From NCBI GenBank assembly GCA_024760905.1, contig CM045746.1, forward strand, positions 4,246,001 to 4,310,000: DNA of 64,000 nucleotides, read 5' to 3'. The DNA is from Plotosus lineatus (taxonomy: Eukaryota > Chordata > Actinopteri > Siluriformes > Plotosidae). Positions 1-10,302 of the stretch are shown piece by piece. Under the pieces are notes generated by a model. It made no database searches. It had not been told where the DNA came from and worked only from the letters and a program-made list of their open reading frames with translations. The stretch's first letter is position 1; each line of letters begins with the position of its first letter. A program made the translations under genes and the position numbers.

Positions 1-150
1 GCTGCGAAGCCGTCGTCGTGTTTGTGCCCTGCGATGGCCTGGCAAGCTGTCCAGGGTGTACTCTGCCCTTGTCCAGAGTTGGCTGGGATGGGCGCCAGCC
101 TCCCCGCGACCCTAATTAGGATTAAGCGGTTACTGAAAATGAATGAATAA
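1..150 (+). mobile_element. tRNA-type SINE, 3' part (tail type 2)
   Basis: The window opens inside a SINE. Bases 1-30 match the end of the body shared by all SINEs of this family here (the stretch ending CAGCGTGTTTCTG, diverged). They are followed by the type-2 tail (GATGGCCTGGC, GTCCAGGGTGTAC, then GGATTAAGCGGTT) and short GAAT-like repeats at 137-150. The same tail occurs at 45715-45838 and, inverted, at 19549-19650. The head lies outside the window. It sits in the intron just upstream of the zinc-finger exon. Confidence 0.75.
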
Positions 151-191
151 ATGTTTAATAATCTTGAATTTCTTTTTTTCATATTTTCCAG

Positions 192-1598
192 ATGTACCAC
201 TGCTTGGAGTGTGGGAGAGGCTTTACAAAAAGTGCTGATTTCAAGAACCATAAACATCTTCACAGTGGAGAGAAGCTATATGGCTCTAAACAGTGTGAAA
301 AGAGTTTTAGTCAGAGAAGTACTCTTCAGTTTCACAAGCGTATTCATACCGGAGAGAAGCCGTACCACTGCAAGCAGTGTGAGAAAAGTTTTACTTGTCA
401 TAGTTCACTCCAAGTACATGAACGTATCCACTCAGGAGAGAAGCCCTATTACTGTGACCAGTGTGGGAAGAGATTCACTCAGCTGAGTTCTCTTCAAGTA
501 CATGTGCGTATCCACACAGGAGAGAAGCCGTATCACTGTGAACAGTGCGGGAAGAGATTTACACAACACTGTTCTCTCCAAGTACATGTGCGTATCCACA
601 CAGGAGAGAAGCCGTATCACTGTAAACAGTGCGGGAAGCGATTTGCTCGGCAGAGTTCTTTCCAAAGCCATGAGCGTATCCACACTGGAGAAAAGCCGTA
701 TCACTGCGAACAGTGTGGAATGAGTTTTAATTGTCAGCGTTATGCTCAACTTCATAAGCGAATTCATACAGGAGAGAAGCCATATAAATGTAAGCAGTGT
801 GGAAAGAGTTTTACTTGGCAGAATTCACTTCAGCTGCATGAGAGTATTCATAGAGGTGAGAAGCCATATTACTGTGGACACTGCGGGAAGAGATTTTCCC
901 AGCAGAGTTCACTCCAAGTACATGTACGTGTCCATACAGGGGAGAAGCCGTATTTCTGTGAACAATGTGGGAAGAGTTTTACTTATCAGAGTTCTCTTCA
1001 ACAACACGAGCGTGTGCACACAGGAGAAAAGCCGTATCATTGCAAGCAATGTGGGAAGAGATTTGCTCAGCAGACATCTCTTCAGCAGCATGAGCGTATC
1101 CACACAGGAGAGAAGCCATATTACTGTGAACATTGTGGGAAGAGATTTACTTGTCAGAGTCATCTCCAGCGTCATGAACGTATCCACACAGGAGAGAAGC
1201 CGTATAATTGCGAACAGTGTGGGAAGAGTTTTAGTCATCAGGCTACACTGAAATGTCATGTGCGCATCCACACAGGAGAGAAACCATATAACTGTGAACA
1301 GTGTGGGAAGAGCTTTTCTCATCAGGGTAGTCTGCAACGTCATCTGCGTATTCACACAGGAGAGAAGTCATATAATTGTGAAAAGTGTGGGAAATGTTTT
1401 TCTTGTCAGAGTAATTTCCAACAACATGAGTGTGTCCACACAGATATAATTGAAAATAATGTGGGAAGAGTTTCAAAGCCCATAGTAACCTCCACTACCT
1501 CCAGCACAATCGCCCAGGACAGTAGCTGTATCTTTGTGGACAATGTGGGCGGAGCAATACTCACTGAAGAAAAACTTTTAAGAAACACAAGTGCATAA
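192..1598 (+). CDS. Poly-C2H2 zinc-finger protein, terminal exon (15 finger units)
   Basis: This is a single long exon of a C2H2 zinc-finger protein, presumably a nuclear DNA-binding regulator. A pyrimidine-rich stretch and CAG at 189-191 precede it, so it is read as a 3' exon. The ATG at 192 need not be the true start; 5' exons with any effector domain are off the left edge. The 468 residues hold 15 consecutive 28-residue units joined by TGEKP-type linkers. Fourteen have the full C-x2-C-x12-H-x3-H pattern. Unit 2 (about residues 30-57) has Ser in place of the first Cys. Helix residues (-1, 2, 3, 6) are very alike in units 3, 4, 5 and 9 (C/Q, S/C, S, V), suggesting internal finger duplication. 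After unit 15 comes an about 50-residue Ser/Thr-rich tail of unknown role, then TAA. No KRAB, SCAN or BTB domain is visible. Orthology cannot be assigned, so no symbol is given. Confidence 0.93.
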   Translation: MYHCLECGRGFTKSADFKNHKHLHSGEKLYGSKQCEKSFSQRSTLQFHKRIHTGEKPYHCKQCEKSFTCHSSLQVHERIHSGEKPYYCDQCGKRFTQLSSLQVHVRIHTGEKPYHCEQCGKRFTQHCSLQVHVRIHTGEKPYHCKQCGKRFARQSSFQSHERIHTGEKPYHCEQCGMSFNCQRYAQLHKRIHTGEKPYKCKQCGKSFTWQNSLQLHESIHRGEKPYYCGHCGKRFSQQSSLQVHVRVHTGEKPYFCEQCGKSFTYQSSLQQHERVHTGEKPYHCKQCGKRFAQQTSLQQHERIHTGEKPYYCEHCGKRFTCQSHLQRHERIHTGEKPYNCEQCGKSFSHQATLKCHVRIHTGEKPYNCEQCGKSFSHQGSLQRHLRIHTGEKSYNCEKCGKCFSCQSNFQQHECVHTDIIENNVGRVSKPIVTSTTSSTIAQDSSCIFVDNVGGAILTEEKLLRNTSA

Positions 1599-2322
1599 AG
1601 CACATAAGGCCACCAGCTATTCATGAGTAAATTTATCAAACTACAATGCATGTTTGTAAAGTGAGATTTAAAATTCAATTTAGTTTTAATTGTACAGCAC
1701 TTGTTGCAGTTGACATCACAAAGCAGTTTCACATGTTAAACCAAATTTGGTAAAAAAACAAAAAACAAAGCAAGATGAAAAATCGAAAGGAAAAATTTCC
1801 TCGGTTAACACAAGATGGAAACCGTAAGAGGAACCACACACAAAAGGAAACCCATCCTCATTTTGATGAAACAAGATAAAAAATACAAACCATGTAGCTA
1901 AGACTTTATTGTAGTTTAACATGATGTCTATTTGGTTATTTCATAACTGTAATGAGAATTGTAAACTTAAATTGTTTTAGTAAAATAGTTTATATCACCA
2001 GCAGTGGAAAGTCATCATCACAGTTTGAGTGTATATTTAGGTCCATATGGATCATCATCAGCCATAGCCTGTCAGAATGGATTACATGATGCAGAGAGCA
2101 GTGTTTGTGTGGTGCATCATAAACACATTTTATAGGTAAAAAACATATCTTCTATTCAATGGAAAATGTCACTGGAAGCCAGTGCTTTGTGGTGTCAGTA
2201 GTGACACTTGTCGCTGCATTCTGGACTATCTGGAACTGCAACTATTAAAACAGTCTAATCTTGATATAACAAAATTATGAACAAGTTTCTCTGTATCATG
2301 AAGTGACATCATTTTAGCAGTA
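1599..2322 (+). other. 3' UTR / intergenic, zinc-finger gene
   Basis: AT-rich unique-looking sequence after the zinc-finger stop codon, with no long reading frame or recognised repeat. An ATTAAA at 2244-2249 could serve as a non-canonical poly(A) signal about 650 bases after the stop; no AATAAA was found before it. The stretch ends where a MITE begins. Confidence 0.45.
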
Positions 2323-2576
2323 CAGTGAACCCTCACTTTTGGCGGTTAATGGGGACCGAGGCCCTCCATGAACCCCTGACTAACGTATATGCACATGTAT
2401 ATGTGTATATAATATCAATAAATGCATATTCAATGCTATAAATGCTTATAATAACAATTAAACATTCAAAAGTAATGTATAAGATGTAAATAAAATATAA
2501 ATACACACACACACACACACACCCAGATGTGCGCACACATGCAGACTTGCGTGTGCACACACTCAGATGCACACAC

Positions 2577-2713
2577 TCCCCAACTTTACGAACGAGTTAC
2601 ATTGCGAACGGCCGTTCATTAGATGAATTTGTTCGTAAGTCATTACAGGGCGCTCTTTAGAGGGGAACGTATGTTTAAAGCTTGTATAAGTAACCTATAC
2701 AAGTTTGCACTGT

Positions 2714-2754
<41 letters not shown>

Positions 2755-3404
2755 GCATAATCATCTTATTTCATTCTATTGAATTCATCATTTATTGGTT
2801 CAAGGTGCAAAACTAAATGCACCATAAATTATCAAGATAACTGTGACATCATGAACTTTCCGCCGGACCCAAAATGCAGGAGACAGAGTAGGATGAAGAC
2901 GGAGAGACTTTATTGTTACAGGGGAGGCACTTGAGCAAGGGGGAAATGTAGTCACTGCTAGTGACCAGGAGAAACACGAAAACTTTAGATACAGGGATCT
3001 ACGGAGCGGGAACTGGTAAAGGGTGGAGCTGAAACCAGGAGCAAGAGAGATCACAGGAAAACTGGGACGTGAAGAGGGACAATCTTCTAGCACCGGGATG
3101 AGCACCCTGCTCATCTTTATAGCACAGTAGCTTGGTGAGTAGGATCAGGTGTGTGCATTGCAATCCGCCCGAGTGTGTCAGCCACGCCCCTCTGCCAGAA
3201 CCTAATCGAATACCGCATTAAGTGTACCTCAGGATAATCTTTAGTCATATTTCATACTTATATTTGATATATCTTTCTATAGATTTTATTCAATTTCTGT
3301 TTCTACTTGTTCTTCAATTTCCTTTCACTTTCGACCTCGGACAGCCCTGTTCGTATGTCCGTATGTTCGTAAAACGAATGTTCGTAAGTAAGGTAGCGTC
3401 TGTA
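2577..3404. mobile_element. Second MITE (CTCCCCAACTTTACGAAC end), nested
   Basis: The left end reads CTCCCCAACTTTACGAACG and the right end TTCGTAAGTAAGGTAGCGTC; reverse-complemented, the right end begins GACGCTACCTTACTTACGAA, so they form an imperfect terminal inverted repeat. It lies in the CA repeat of the surrounding MITE. A CT microsatellite is at 2721-2754. It is itself interrupted by an unclassified repeat at about 2850-3210. Confidence 0.6.
2850..3210. repeat. Unclassified interspersed repeat (LTR-like promoter end?)
   Basis: A GC-richer block inside the nested MITE. It contains CCCAAAATGCAGGAGACAGA near its left end, a stretch ACTTTATTGTTACAGGGG, and a right end reading GCCACGCCCCTCTGCCAGAA. 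A related GC-rich motif (CTCAGCCACGCCCCTCAG) occurs in the nested block at 30650-31015, so this is a dispersed repeat. The class is not resolved; an LTR or a non-autonomous DNA element is possible. Confidence 0.4.
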
Positions 3405-3789
3405 TAAGTCGTTTTGTTGTGGGAGGGTTGGTTTGTTTTTTGTTTGTTTGGGTTTTTTTGCATAATTACCCTAGTTTTGTGGTATTTTCCTTAACTTTTC
3501 CCTATTTTTCCTCAATTTCCTTATTTTTATTTTTCAATGAATATTTTTGAAGAACCCGCAATGCACTGAAGCCGGAGGAACTGAAGCGTGAAGTAGCGAG
3601 GGATCACTGTATTTCTGAGATGAAAGGAGACCATCTGAGTAATATTATCAATATGAACTTCAAATAAGACACTCGTGTCAATAATTAACCCCAAGGTCTT
3701 TTGTTGCCTCATATAATTAAACTAAAACACAATCCAATGTTTCCACATAACCAGAAACATTACTTTCTGCCATCTAAAGTCCAAGTACA

Positions 3790-4250
3790 AGTAGGTAGGC
3801 CTCCGTCTGTCCCGAAGGACGATGGTTGTTCTCTGGCTGGTATCCTGGCTGGTGATGCTCTCCAGTGCGGAGAGCCGGGCTAGGGAGTAATGAAGGACAG
3901 GCTGTTACCCTAGCAGCATATCCCCCCGCTCGGCGCTACCGGAAGGATCCAATGGAAGGGCAAGTGCCGATACGACTGGGTTCCAGTGCCGCTGCAGAAG
4001 TTACCAGAATGTTACTGTGAACGAACTGCCTCAGGGGACTCCGACTCCCGATTAGAAACATGCTAATGGCTTTGCAGCCTACTCTTGTTGAAAGTCAGCA
4101 ATGGTTGTTTTACATGCCTCACACCATAGACAGTGAGAGACCTTTGATAACCCAGTTAGCTGCACTGGGGGGACAGTGGCAACCTTGTGGGGAATGGGAC
4201 TCGAACCCCCAACCTTAGGATCAACGATCCTGTGCTCTATTCATTTTTTG
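3790..4250 (-). mobile_element. tRNA-type SINE with a type-4 tail
   Basis: Read on the minus strand, a damaged tRNA head with a recognisable B-box (GGGTTCGAGTCCC, about 4199-4211) is followed by the shared SINE body as far as CAGCATGTTTCT-like sequence at about 4055. Past that point it carries neither the R-LINE tail nor the GGATTAAGCGGTT tail, but an about 260-bp GC-rich segment (3790-4054) seen nowhere else in the window. The segment's outer boundary is not certain. Confidence 0.55.
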
Positions 4251-5005
4251 CAGGGCATTAAAGGGGTACAGGGTATTATTCAACATACCGAATTCACTGC
4301 AGTCTTGCTGTTCATGAAATGTTGATAACACAGTTCTGTACCGTCATCGCTTTCTGCGGTTACTGGTTAGTTATAAAAGGTACTGTATTGGGATACTATA
4401 TTAGCTTCAAGCATCAGGATCTACCAGTTATGTCCAGAGAAGTGTACATGTAGATCAGATTTGAAGTAAAAGCACGTATTGGTCCTTTATTCACCAGATA
4501 CAGTTAGCAGTTAACTGTTACAGTTCAGTGACCCTGTCTAGAAATGCTGGCTGCTGTGAAGGGTTCTGGAAAGACCTGGCAACCAACCCTGTAAAAGATG
4601 TACTTTGCAATAATTAAAGATTGTTAGTTTTGATGGATACACAGCAGTCTAATACCAGACCTACTGGAATAGAAACGGACATTTCAATAAACAGACAACA
4701 AAAGTACAAGTGATTCTCCCTCTCACTGAAAAACTCCTACCAGTGCTTAGATGGAGAAAAGAGTCACCTCAAACCATAGCATTAACACAACTTCTACATG
4801 GAAAGTTGCCTGACTCCAAAGAAGTAAGCCATTTAGTGGGAGGAGTAAAACTGCACATTGAAATTCCCAGGTATTGAGGCAAGTAAGCAACTCAAATGGG
4901 GTGGGAATAGGGAGCGCCATCTCCTTCAACAAGGAACATGTTGAAGCCACCAATTACAAATGATGTACTGTAGTGGTCTAGATAGATAGATAGATGGATG
5001 AATGG
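4251..5005. other. Non-coding, nothing recognised
   Basis: AT-rich sequence with no convincing exon, RNA gene or named repeat. A short GATA/GATG-like simple repeat lies at 4979-5008. Confidence 0.5.
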
Positions 5006-5007
5006 AT

Positions 5008-5640
5008 ACCGTATTTTCTGTAAGGGGCAGTGTATTATAAATGCAATATCAATGAACAATGCTTGAACAGTCTGTCCATACATAAGGGGCACCGGATTAT
5101 AAGGCGCATTAATGAAAACAAAAGTCTGATAAGTCAAACTTTATTCAACTCTCACAATAACCCTCATCATTGTTCAGTTATAACAATAGAAAATAGAAAA
5201 TAATACACTTCACAATAACTCTCAAGACTGTTGAGTTATCATCATCATTTATCCCCGTAGGGTAGTGTAGCAAATTGGTCTCTTCCGGAGAAGATTAACT
5301 GGGACGCAGGAACGCTTGCTATTTGTCCCCAGAAACATGCTGATGGCTTTGCAGCCTACTCTTTTTTTATGAAAGTCAGCAATGGTTCTTTTATATGCCT
5401 CTCACCATAGTCAGTAAGAGACATGGCCGCCTTTGATAACCCAGTTAGCTACACTGGGGGGACAGTGACAGCCCTGTGGGGACTCGAACCCCCAATCTTA
5501 GGATCAGCGATCCTGCGCCAAATCCACTAGACCACCACTGCCACATTCAGTTATAAAAATATAAAATAATACACTACACAATAACTCTGAACATTGTTCA
5601 GTTATAATAATAATATAAAACAATAAACTCACTTTCTTCT
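5008..5640. repeat. MITE-like / minisatellite block, split by a SINE
   Basis: It starts with ACCGTATTTTCTGTAAGGGG and contains GGATTATAAGGCGCAT, the text of a common fish MITE type that reads ATAAGGCGCAC at its ends. From 5150 on, units resembling ACAATAACTCTCAA..TTGTTCAGTTATAA followed by AATAATACACT repeat imperfectly at 5150-5235 and resume at 5548-5625, either side of the SINE at 5240-5545. The SINE therefore jumped into a pre-existing short tandem array. Confidence 0.5.
5240..5545 (-). mobile_element. tRNA-type SINE with a type-3 tail
   Basis: On the minus strand the head (5545 downward) has A-box TGGTCTAGTGG and B-box GGGTTCGAGTCCC, then the shared body ending CATCAGCATGTTTCTGG at about 5331. 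The tail (5330-5240) is a third type: it contains CGTCCCAGTTAATCTTCTCC and CTACACTACCCTACGGGG and ends in ATGATGATGA. No other SINE here has this tail. Confidence 0.65.
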
Positions 5641-6440
5641 TCAATGTGTGAGTTTATCAGTTGTGCGAGTTGGACATAAAGCCCAGATCCCTCTATTATT
5701 ATTATATAGACATGTGGCATGCATGGTTCACCGGTGTGTGGACACACCCTGGCGCCCCTGAACAGACCCCTGCTATTGGGCAAATAGCCCCTGTGCTCCC
5801 AGGGTTGGTCTTCTGGCCAGGAGCTAAGGGTGAGTTTTTTGGGCACCTTTTGATGCTGCTCACCACAAACAAGTCTCCTTTGGCAGACTGGGGGATGAAG
5901 TCCTCAATCATCACTAGATTCAATGGTCAGGAATGTGGAGTAGCTAGGCACTGTAGAGTGCTTAGAGCATGTCAGAGCACAGGTGAAGGGCACGGTCATC
6001 TACTGCAGCCGATGTTGTCCCCAGACGTAACGACTCTTCGTGCCACTGGATCAGGACCTCGGAAGCCGAGAGAGTGAGATTGTCGCAGTGCAACGGCTCT
6101 TCCACTAAGTGCACACAAACAAAACCTCTTTGTTTGTGCACACAAACAAAACCTACAGCAATGGGGAACTGGCGAAGCAACAGGTGGAGATGACCACTGG
6201 CAGTTGTAGTCATGACCTACACATAAGCGGCTTTGGACATTGGTCGCTATTCTTTGAACCCGGGGCAGCAAAGAAGTCTGGCAGCATCCACAGCGTCTGA
6301 GCAGCCCTATTCAGGACAGCACTGCTCACCCAAGTATGGGAAGGGCCTAGAAAAGGTGGCCTGAAAATTGCCTGGCCTACCAAGTCTGGCCAGCCCGCCA
6401 CAGCTGGCAGATCATCCCTCTAAGCGGTTGAAACAATTAA
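5641..6440 (+). other. Region upstream of LINE A, possible 5' UTR
   Basis: No exon or SINE was recognised. From about 5930 the sequence becomes GC-richer and runs without a visible boundary into the LINE A endonuclease region, so part of it may be that element's 5' UTR. A 20-bp direct repeat (GTGCACACAAACAAAACCT) occurs at about 6110-6129 and 6136-6154. The short frames here have no recognisable domain. Confidence 0.35.
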
Positions 6441-9400
6441 AAACGAAGAAAGAAGCTCATACTAGGGGCATGGAACGTTCATACCCTAATGGACAGAGAC
6501 AAAGTTGACAGACCACAAAGAAGAACAGCCCTGGTTGCCAAGGAATTGTCTTGCTATAACATAGACATAACTGCTCTTGGTGAGACAAGACTAGCGGACG
6601 AAGGAAGGATCTCTTGTTGAACCATCTGATGGCTACACTTCCTTCTGGAAAGGCAAACCAGAAAACGAAGACAGGATCCATGAAGTCGGCTTAGCCATAA
6701 AATCATGTCTGTTGAAACAGCTCCCAGACCTTCCAGTTGGTATCACCGGAAGACTAATGAAACTTGGCTTGCCACTTGACCAAAAACGACATCTCACAAT
6801 CATCAGTGCCTATGCACTAATGCTGACAAGCACAGAAGATACCATAGAACAGTTCGATGCTCACCACGATTCCCTTCTGAGCTCTGTGTCTTCCAGCGAT
6901 AAACTCATTCTGCTTGATGATTTTAATGCCCGAGTAGGTTGTGACCACTATGTACTATATATATATATACTACGTATACTCAGCAGACACGGTGTGGGCA
7001 AGATGAACAACAACGGTCTTCTTCTGCTGAGCAAATGTGCGGAGCTCAATCTAGCTATCAGTACCACCACATTTAGGATGGCTGATAAGTACAAGACCAC
7101 ATGAATGCATCCACGCTCTAGACAATGGCACCTCAATAACTATGTTATTCTTCAGCAGTGACATTAAAGATGTCCTAATAACAAGACTAATGAGGGGTGC
7201 AAATCATAGGCTTGTGTGCACAATCCTTCAATTGCACATAGCTCACCACATCCCAAGGAGGCCAAAGCAAACTCGTGCAGCTTTCCACACAGCCAGACTC
7301 CAGGACCCCTCCTACCTGGGTATGTTCAAGGACAGTCTGGACCAAAATCTTTTCACTACAGGACCACTGACTGGAAACCCAACTCACAAATGGGAAACAT
7401 TCAGGGGTATGATACAGGAGACAGCTAAGGGTGTGCTTGGCCCTAAACGCAGACATCACCAAGACTGGTTTGATTAGAACAACACTGATCACTGAGGATC
7501 TCTTGACCAAGAAAAACAAGGCATTCATGGAGTGGCAAAACAACCCAGATTCAGTGCCAAAGAAAAACAGATTCAAGTCCTTGCAGAGTGAGGCTCAGAG
7601 GGAGATAAGGAAAATGCAGGATAAGTGGTGGGATGAGAAAGCTGAAGAGATCCAAGGGTTTGCTGACTCAAATAACTCAAAACAGTTATTCAGTTCCATC
7701 AAGACAGTGTTTGGTCCCTCCAAATATGGCTTCACTCCTCTGCTTTCCTCAGATGGAACAACACCGATCAAGGACAAAACTGGTATCAACAACAGATGGA
7801 AAGAACATTTCAGCCAACTTCTGGATCGCCCTTCCACAGTTGATCAGTGTGCACTTGACCAAATAAAACATCAAGCAGAACACACTGAATTAGATGAACC
7901 ACTCTCTATGAATGAAATCAAGAGAGCCATTAAGCAGATGAGCTGCGGAATAGCTCCTGGCAAGGATGGCATTCCTGCAGAAGTCTACAAAGCACTACGT
8001 GGCATATCCCTGGAAGCCTTTTGCAGTGTGCTAGTCAGCATGTGGGTAGAGGCAGAACTGCCTGCAAACTTTTGCAATGCATCAATAGTTGCCCTCTTCA
8101 AGAACAAGGGATCAAGAGCAGACTGGAAATTACAGGGGCATATCTCTCCTCTCAACAGCTGGCAAAATACTGGCCCAAGTGCTACTAAACAGACTCATCC
8201 CAACCGTGGCTGAGAAAAATCTCCTGGAATCACAATGCGGCTTTCGCCCAAATCGCAGCACTGTAGACATGATCTTTGCCTTCAGACAGGTCCAGGAAAA
8301 GAGTATGGAACAGAACATGAACCTGTACTCAGTATTTATAGACCTCACCAAGGCATTTGACACAGTCGACAGAGAAGCTCTCTGGACTATTCTAAGAAAG
8401 CTTGGCTGCCTTCCAAAATTCACCACGTTAGTCAAACTGTTCCACCAGGATATGACAGGAGAAATATTCTCAAATGGTGAACCATCAGACTGCTTCAAAA
8501 TCTCCAACGGAGTAAAGCAAGGTTGTGTCCTGGCTCCTGTGCTGCTCAATCTCTTTATTGCTCAAGAACTCAACCATGCTATCAGTGACCTTGACCTTGG
8601 AGTGTACATTAGATAGCGGCTTGATGAGTCAGTGTTCAATCTGAGGTGCCTAAATGCAAAAACAAAGACACTTCACAGGTTAGTATTGGAGGCCCTGTTT
8701 GCCGATGACTGTGCTCTCATGGCCCATGAAGAGAACCACCTGCAAACCACAATTGACAAATTCTCTGAAGCGGCCAAGTATTCAGATTCACAATTAGTCT
8801 TGGAAAAACTGTAGTACTCGTATAGCCAGCACACAATACGACCATCCAGCCACCATGCATCACTATCGATAGCACACAGTTGAAAAATGTCCAGACATTC
8901 AAATACTTGGGCAGCACTATCTCCATCGATGGTTTTCTTGATGGAGAAATCTCAGCCAGGATCCAGAAAGCTAGTCAGGCATTAGGCAGACTTCACACCA
9001 AAGTTTTGAAGCACAGAAGCATTCGTCTCACAACAAAACTCAAGGTCTACATTGCTGTGGTCATAACATCCTTGTTGTATGGTTGCGAGACATGGACTGT
9101 GTACCAAAGACACATCAAAAAGCTTGAGCAGTTTCACCAACGCTCCCTCCACTCCATCATGAAGATACGGTGGTAAGACCGTATGACAAACCAGGAGGTG
9201 TTAGACAGAGCCAACACCACCAGCATCGAAGCCAAGCTCATCAAAGCCCAACTTCGGTGGACAGGACATGTCATCAGGATGGAGAAGTCCAGAATCCCAT
9301 GCCAACTCTTCGATGGAGAACTGGTTAAAGGAAACCCCAACCAAGGTGACCAAAGAAGAGATACAAGGACAACCTCAAGGCAAACCTCAAATGGGCAGAT

Positions 9401-9653
9401 ATCAAGCCTGGCCAATTCAAGCTGGTAGCTGATGACAGAAAGCTTTGGCGCGCCTTGACCCAACGCACAGCTGTAGCCTTTGAGGATGACCGCTGCTTGC
9501 GTCTTGAAGCAGCCTGATAATGGAGACACCGAATGTTGTCTACTGTCATCTCTACAACAAGCGTGCCTTGCCCAACCTGCAAGAGTGTGTGCTTCGGCCT
9601 TTGGACTCCACTGATGAGAGCACAACCAATCGTCTTCCTCTATTCGAGAGACA

Positions 9654-9656
<3 letters not shown>
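6441..9656 (+). mobile_element. LINE A: non-LTR retrotransposon with C-terminal finger, defective
   Basis: This is a damaged copy of a non-LTR element coding for an APE-type endonuclease and a reverse transcriptase. The endonuclease start resembles GAWNVHTLMDRDKV (6463 on), with ISAYA at about 6800 and LLDDFNARVG at 6908-6937; a short TA expansion at 6957-6969 disrupts the frame just after it. The RT linker and domain run 7431-9176 in several frames: APGKDGIPAEVYKA, LTKAFDTVDREALW, GVKQGCVLAPVLLN and LFADDCAL. The C-terminal region ends with a frameshifted Cys finger (CPTCKSVC, about 9565). The element ends directly in a TA/CA microsatellite. Stops and frameshifts make it inactive. Clade is unassigned; copies B and C in this window are relatives. 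Confidence 0.88.

Positions 9657-9741
<85 letters not shown>
9657..9741. repeat. TA/CA compound microsatellite
   Basis: About 15 TA units followed by about 28 CA units, directly following the LINE A 3' end and running into the next MITE. The TA part may have grown from the LINE tail. Confidence 0.9.
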
Positions 9742-9744
<3 letters not shown>

Positions 9745-10292
9745 GATCCCTCGCTATTTCGCGATTCAATTTATGCGGCTTCAGTGTATCGCGCTTTTTT
9801 TAAATATTCATCGAAATAAAAAAATAAGGAAATTATGGAAGGGGAAAAGGTTAAGGAAAATACCACAAAAACAAGGCCAATTATGCAAAAAACAAACAAA
9901 CAAACAAAAAACACCCGAAACAAACAAAAAACAACCCAAAATCTCCCATCAAAACTACTTACATTTTTGTGGGGTGCATGTCTGTATGTGTGTGTATTTA
10001 TATTTTATTTACATCTTATGCATTACTTTTTAATGTGTAATTGTTATTATAAGCATTTATAGCATTGAATATGTATATATTGATATTATATAGACATATA
10101 CATGTATGTATACGTCAGTCAGGGGGTGTTGATCCCTCATTGCGGATTTCAGTGATCACAGGGGAATCTCGGTCCCAATTAACAGCAGAAAGTGAGAAAT
10201 CCCTATATATACATACATATATATATATATCGCGGATTTCGATGGTCACGTGGGGATCTCGGTCCCAATTAACCACGGAAAGTGAGGGATCC
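9742..10292. mobile_element. pogo/Tigger-like MITE (CAGGGATCCCTCGC ends)
   Basis: Left end CAGGGATCCCTCGCTATTTC; right end AAAGTGAGGGATCCCTG: an inverted terminal repeat. The interior matches the copies at 2323 and 38218. The right-terminal module is present twice (about 10130-10205 and 10230-10292), each with ATCTCGGTCCCAATTAAC, so the end was duplicated. Non-coding. Confidence 0.65.
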
Positions 10293-10302
10293 CTGTACAT
10301 AT

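Larger units (their letters stand above)
2323..3609. mobile_element. pogo/Tigger-like MITE (CAGTGA..CCCTC ends), interrupted
   Basis: The ends are inverted: CAGTGAACCCTCAC at 2323 and GAGGGATCACTG at 3609, each flanked by TA (2321-2322 and 3610-3611), as expected for a TA-targeting DNA transposon. The interior carries the same AT-rich text as copies at 9742, 27890, 38218 and 50971: a stretch reading TATAATATCAATAAATGC, a TGCATAATT stretch and a CA microsatellite. A second MITE (2577-3404) interrupts it at the CA repeat. It has no coding capacity. Confidence 0.7.

Noticed and set aside
432..1355. Open frames antisense to the zinc-finger exon
   Set aside because: They repeat every 84 bases in step with the fingers, so they are a by-product of the finger repeat.
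9520..10062. Frames with long Tyr-Ile or Thr-His runs (also 17226, 27216, 39488, 60285)
   Set aside because: They are translations of TA and CA microsatellites.
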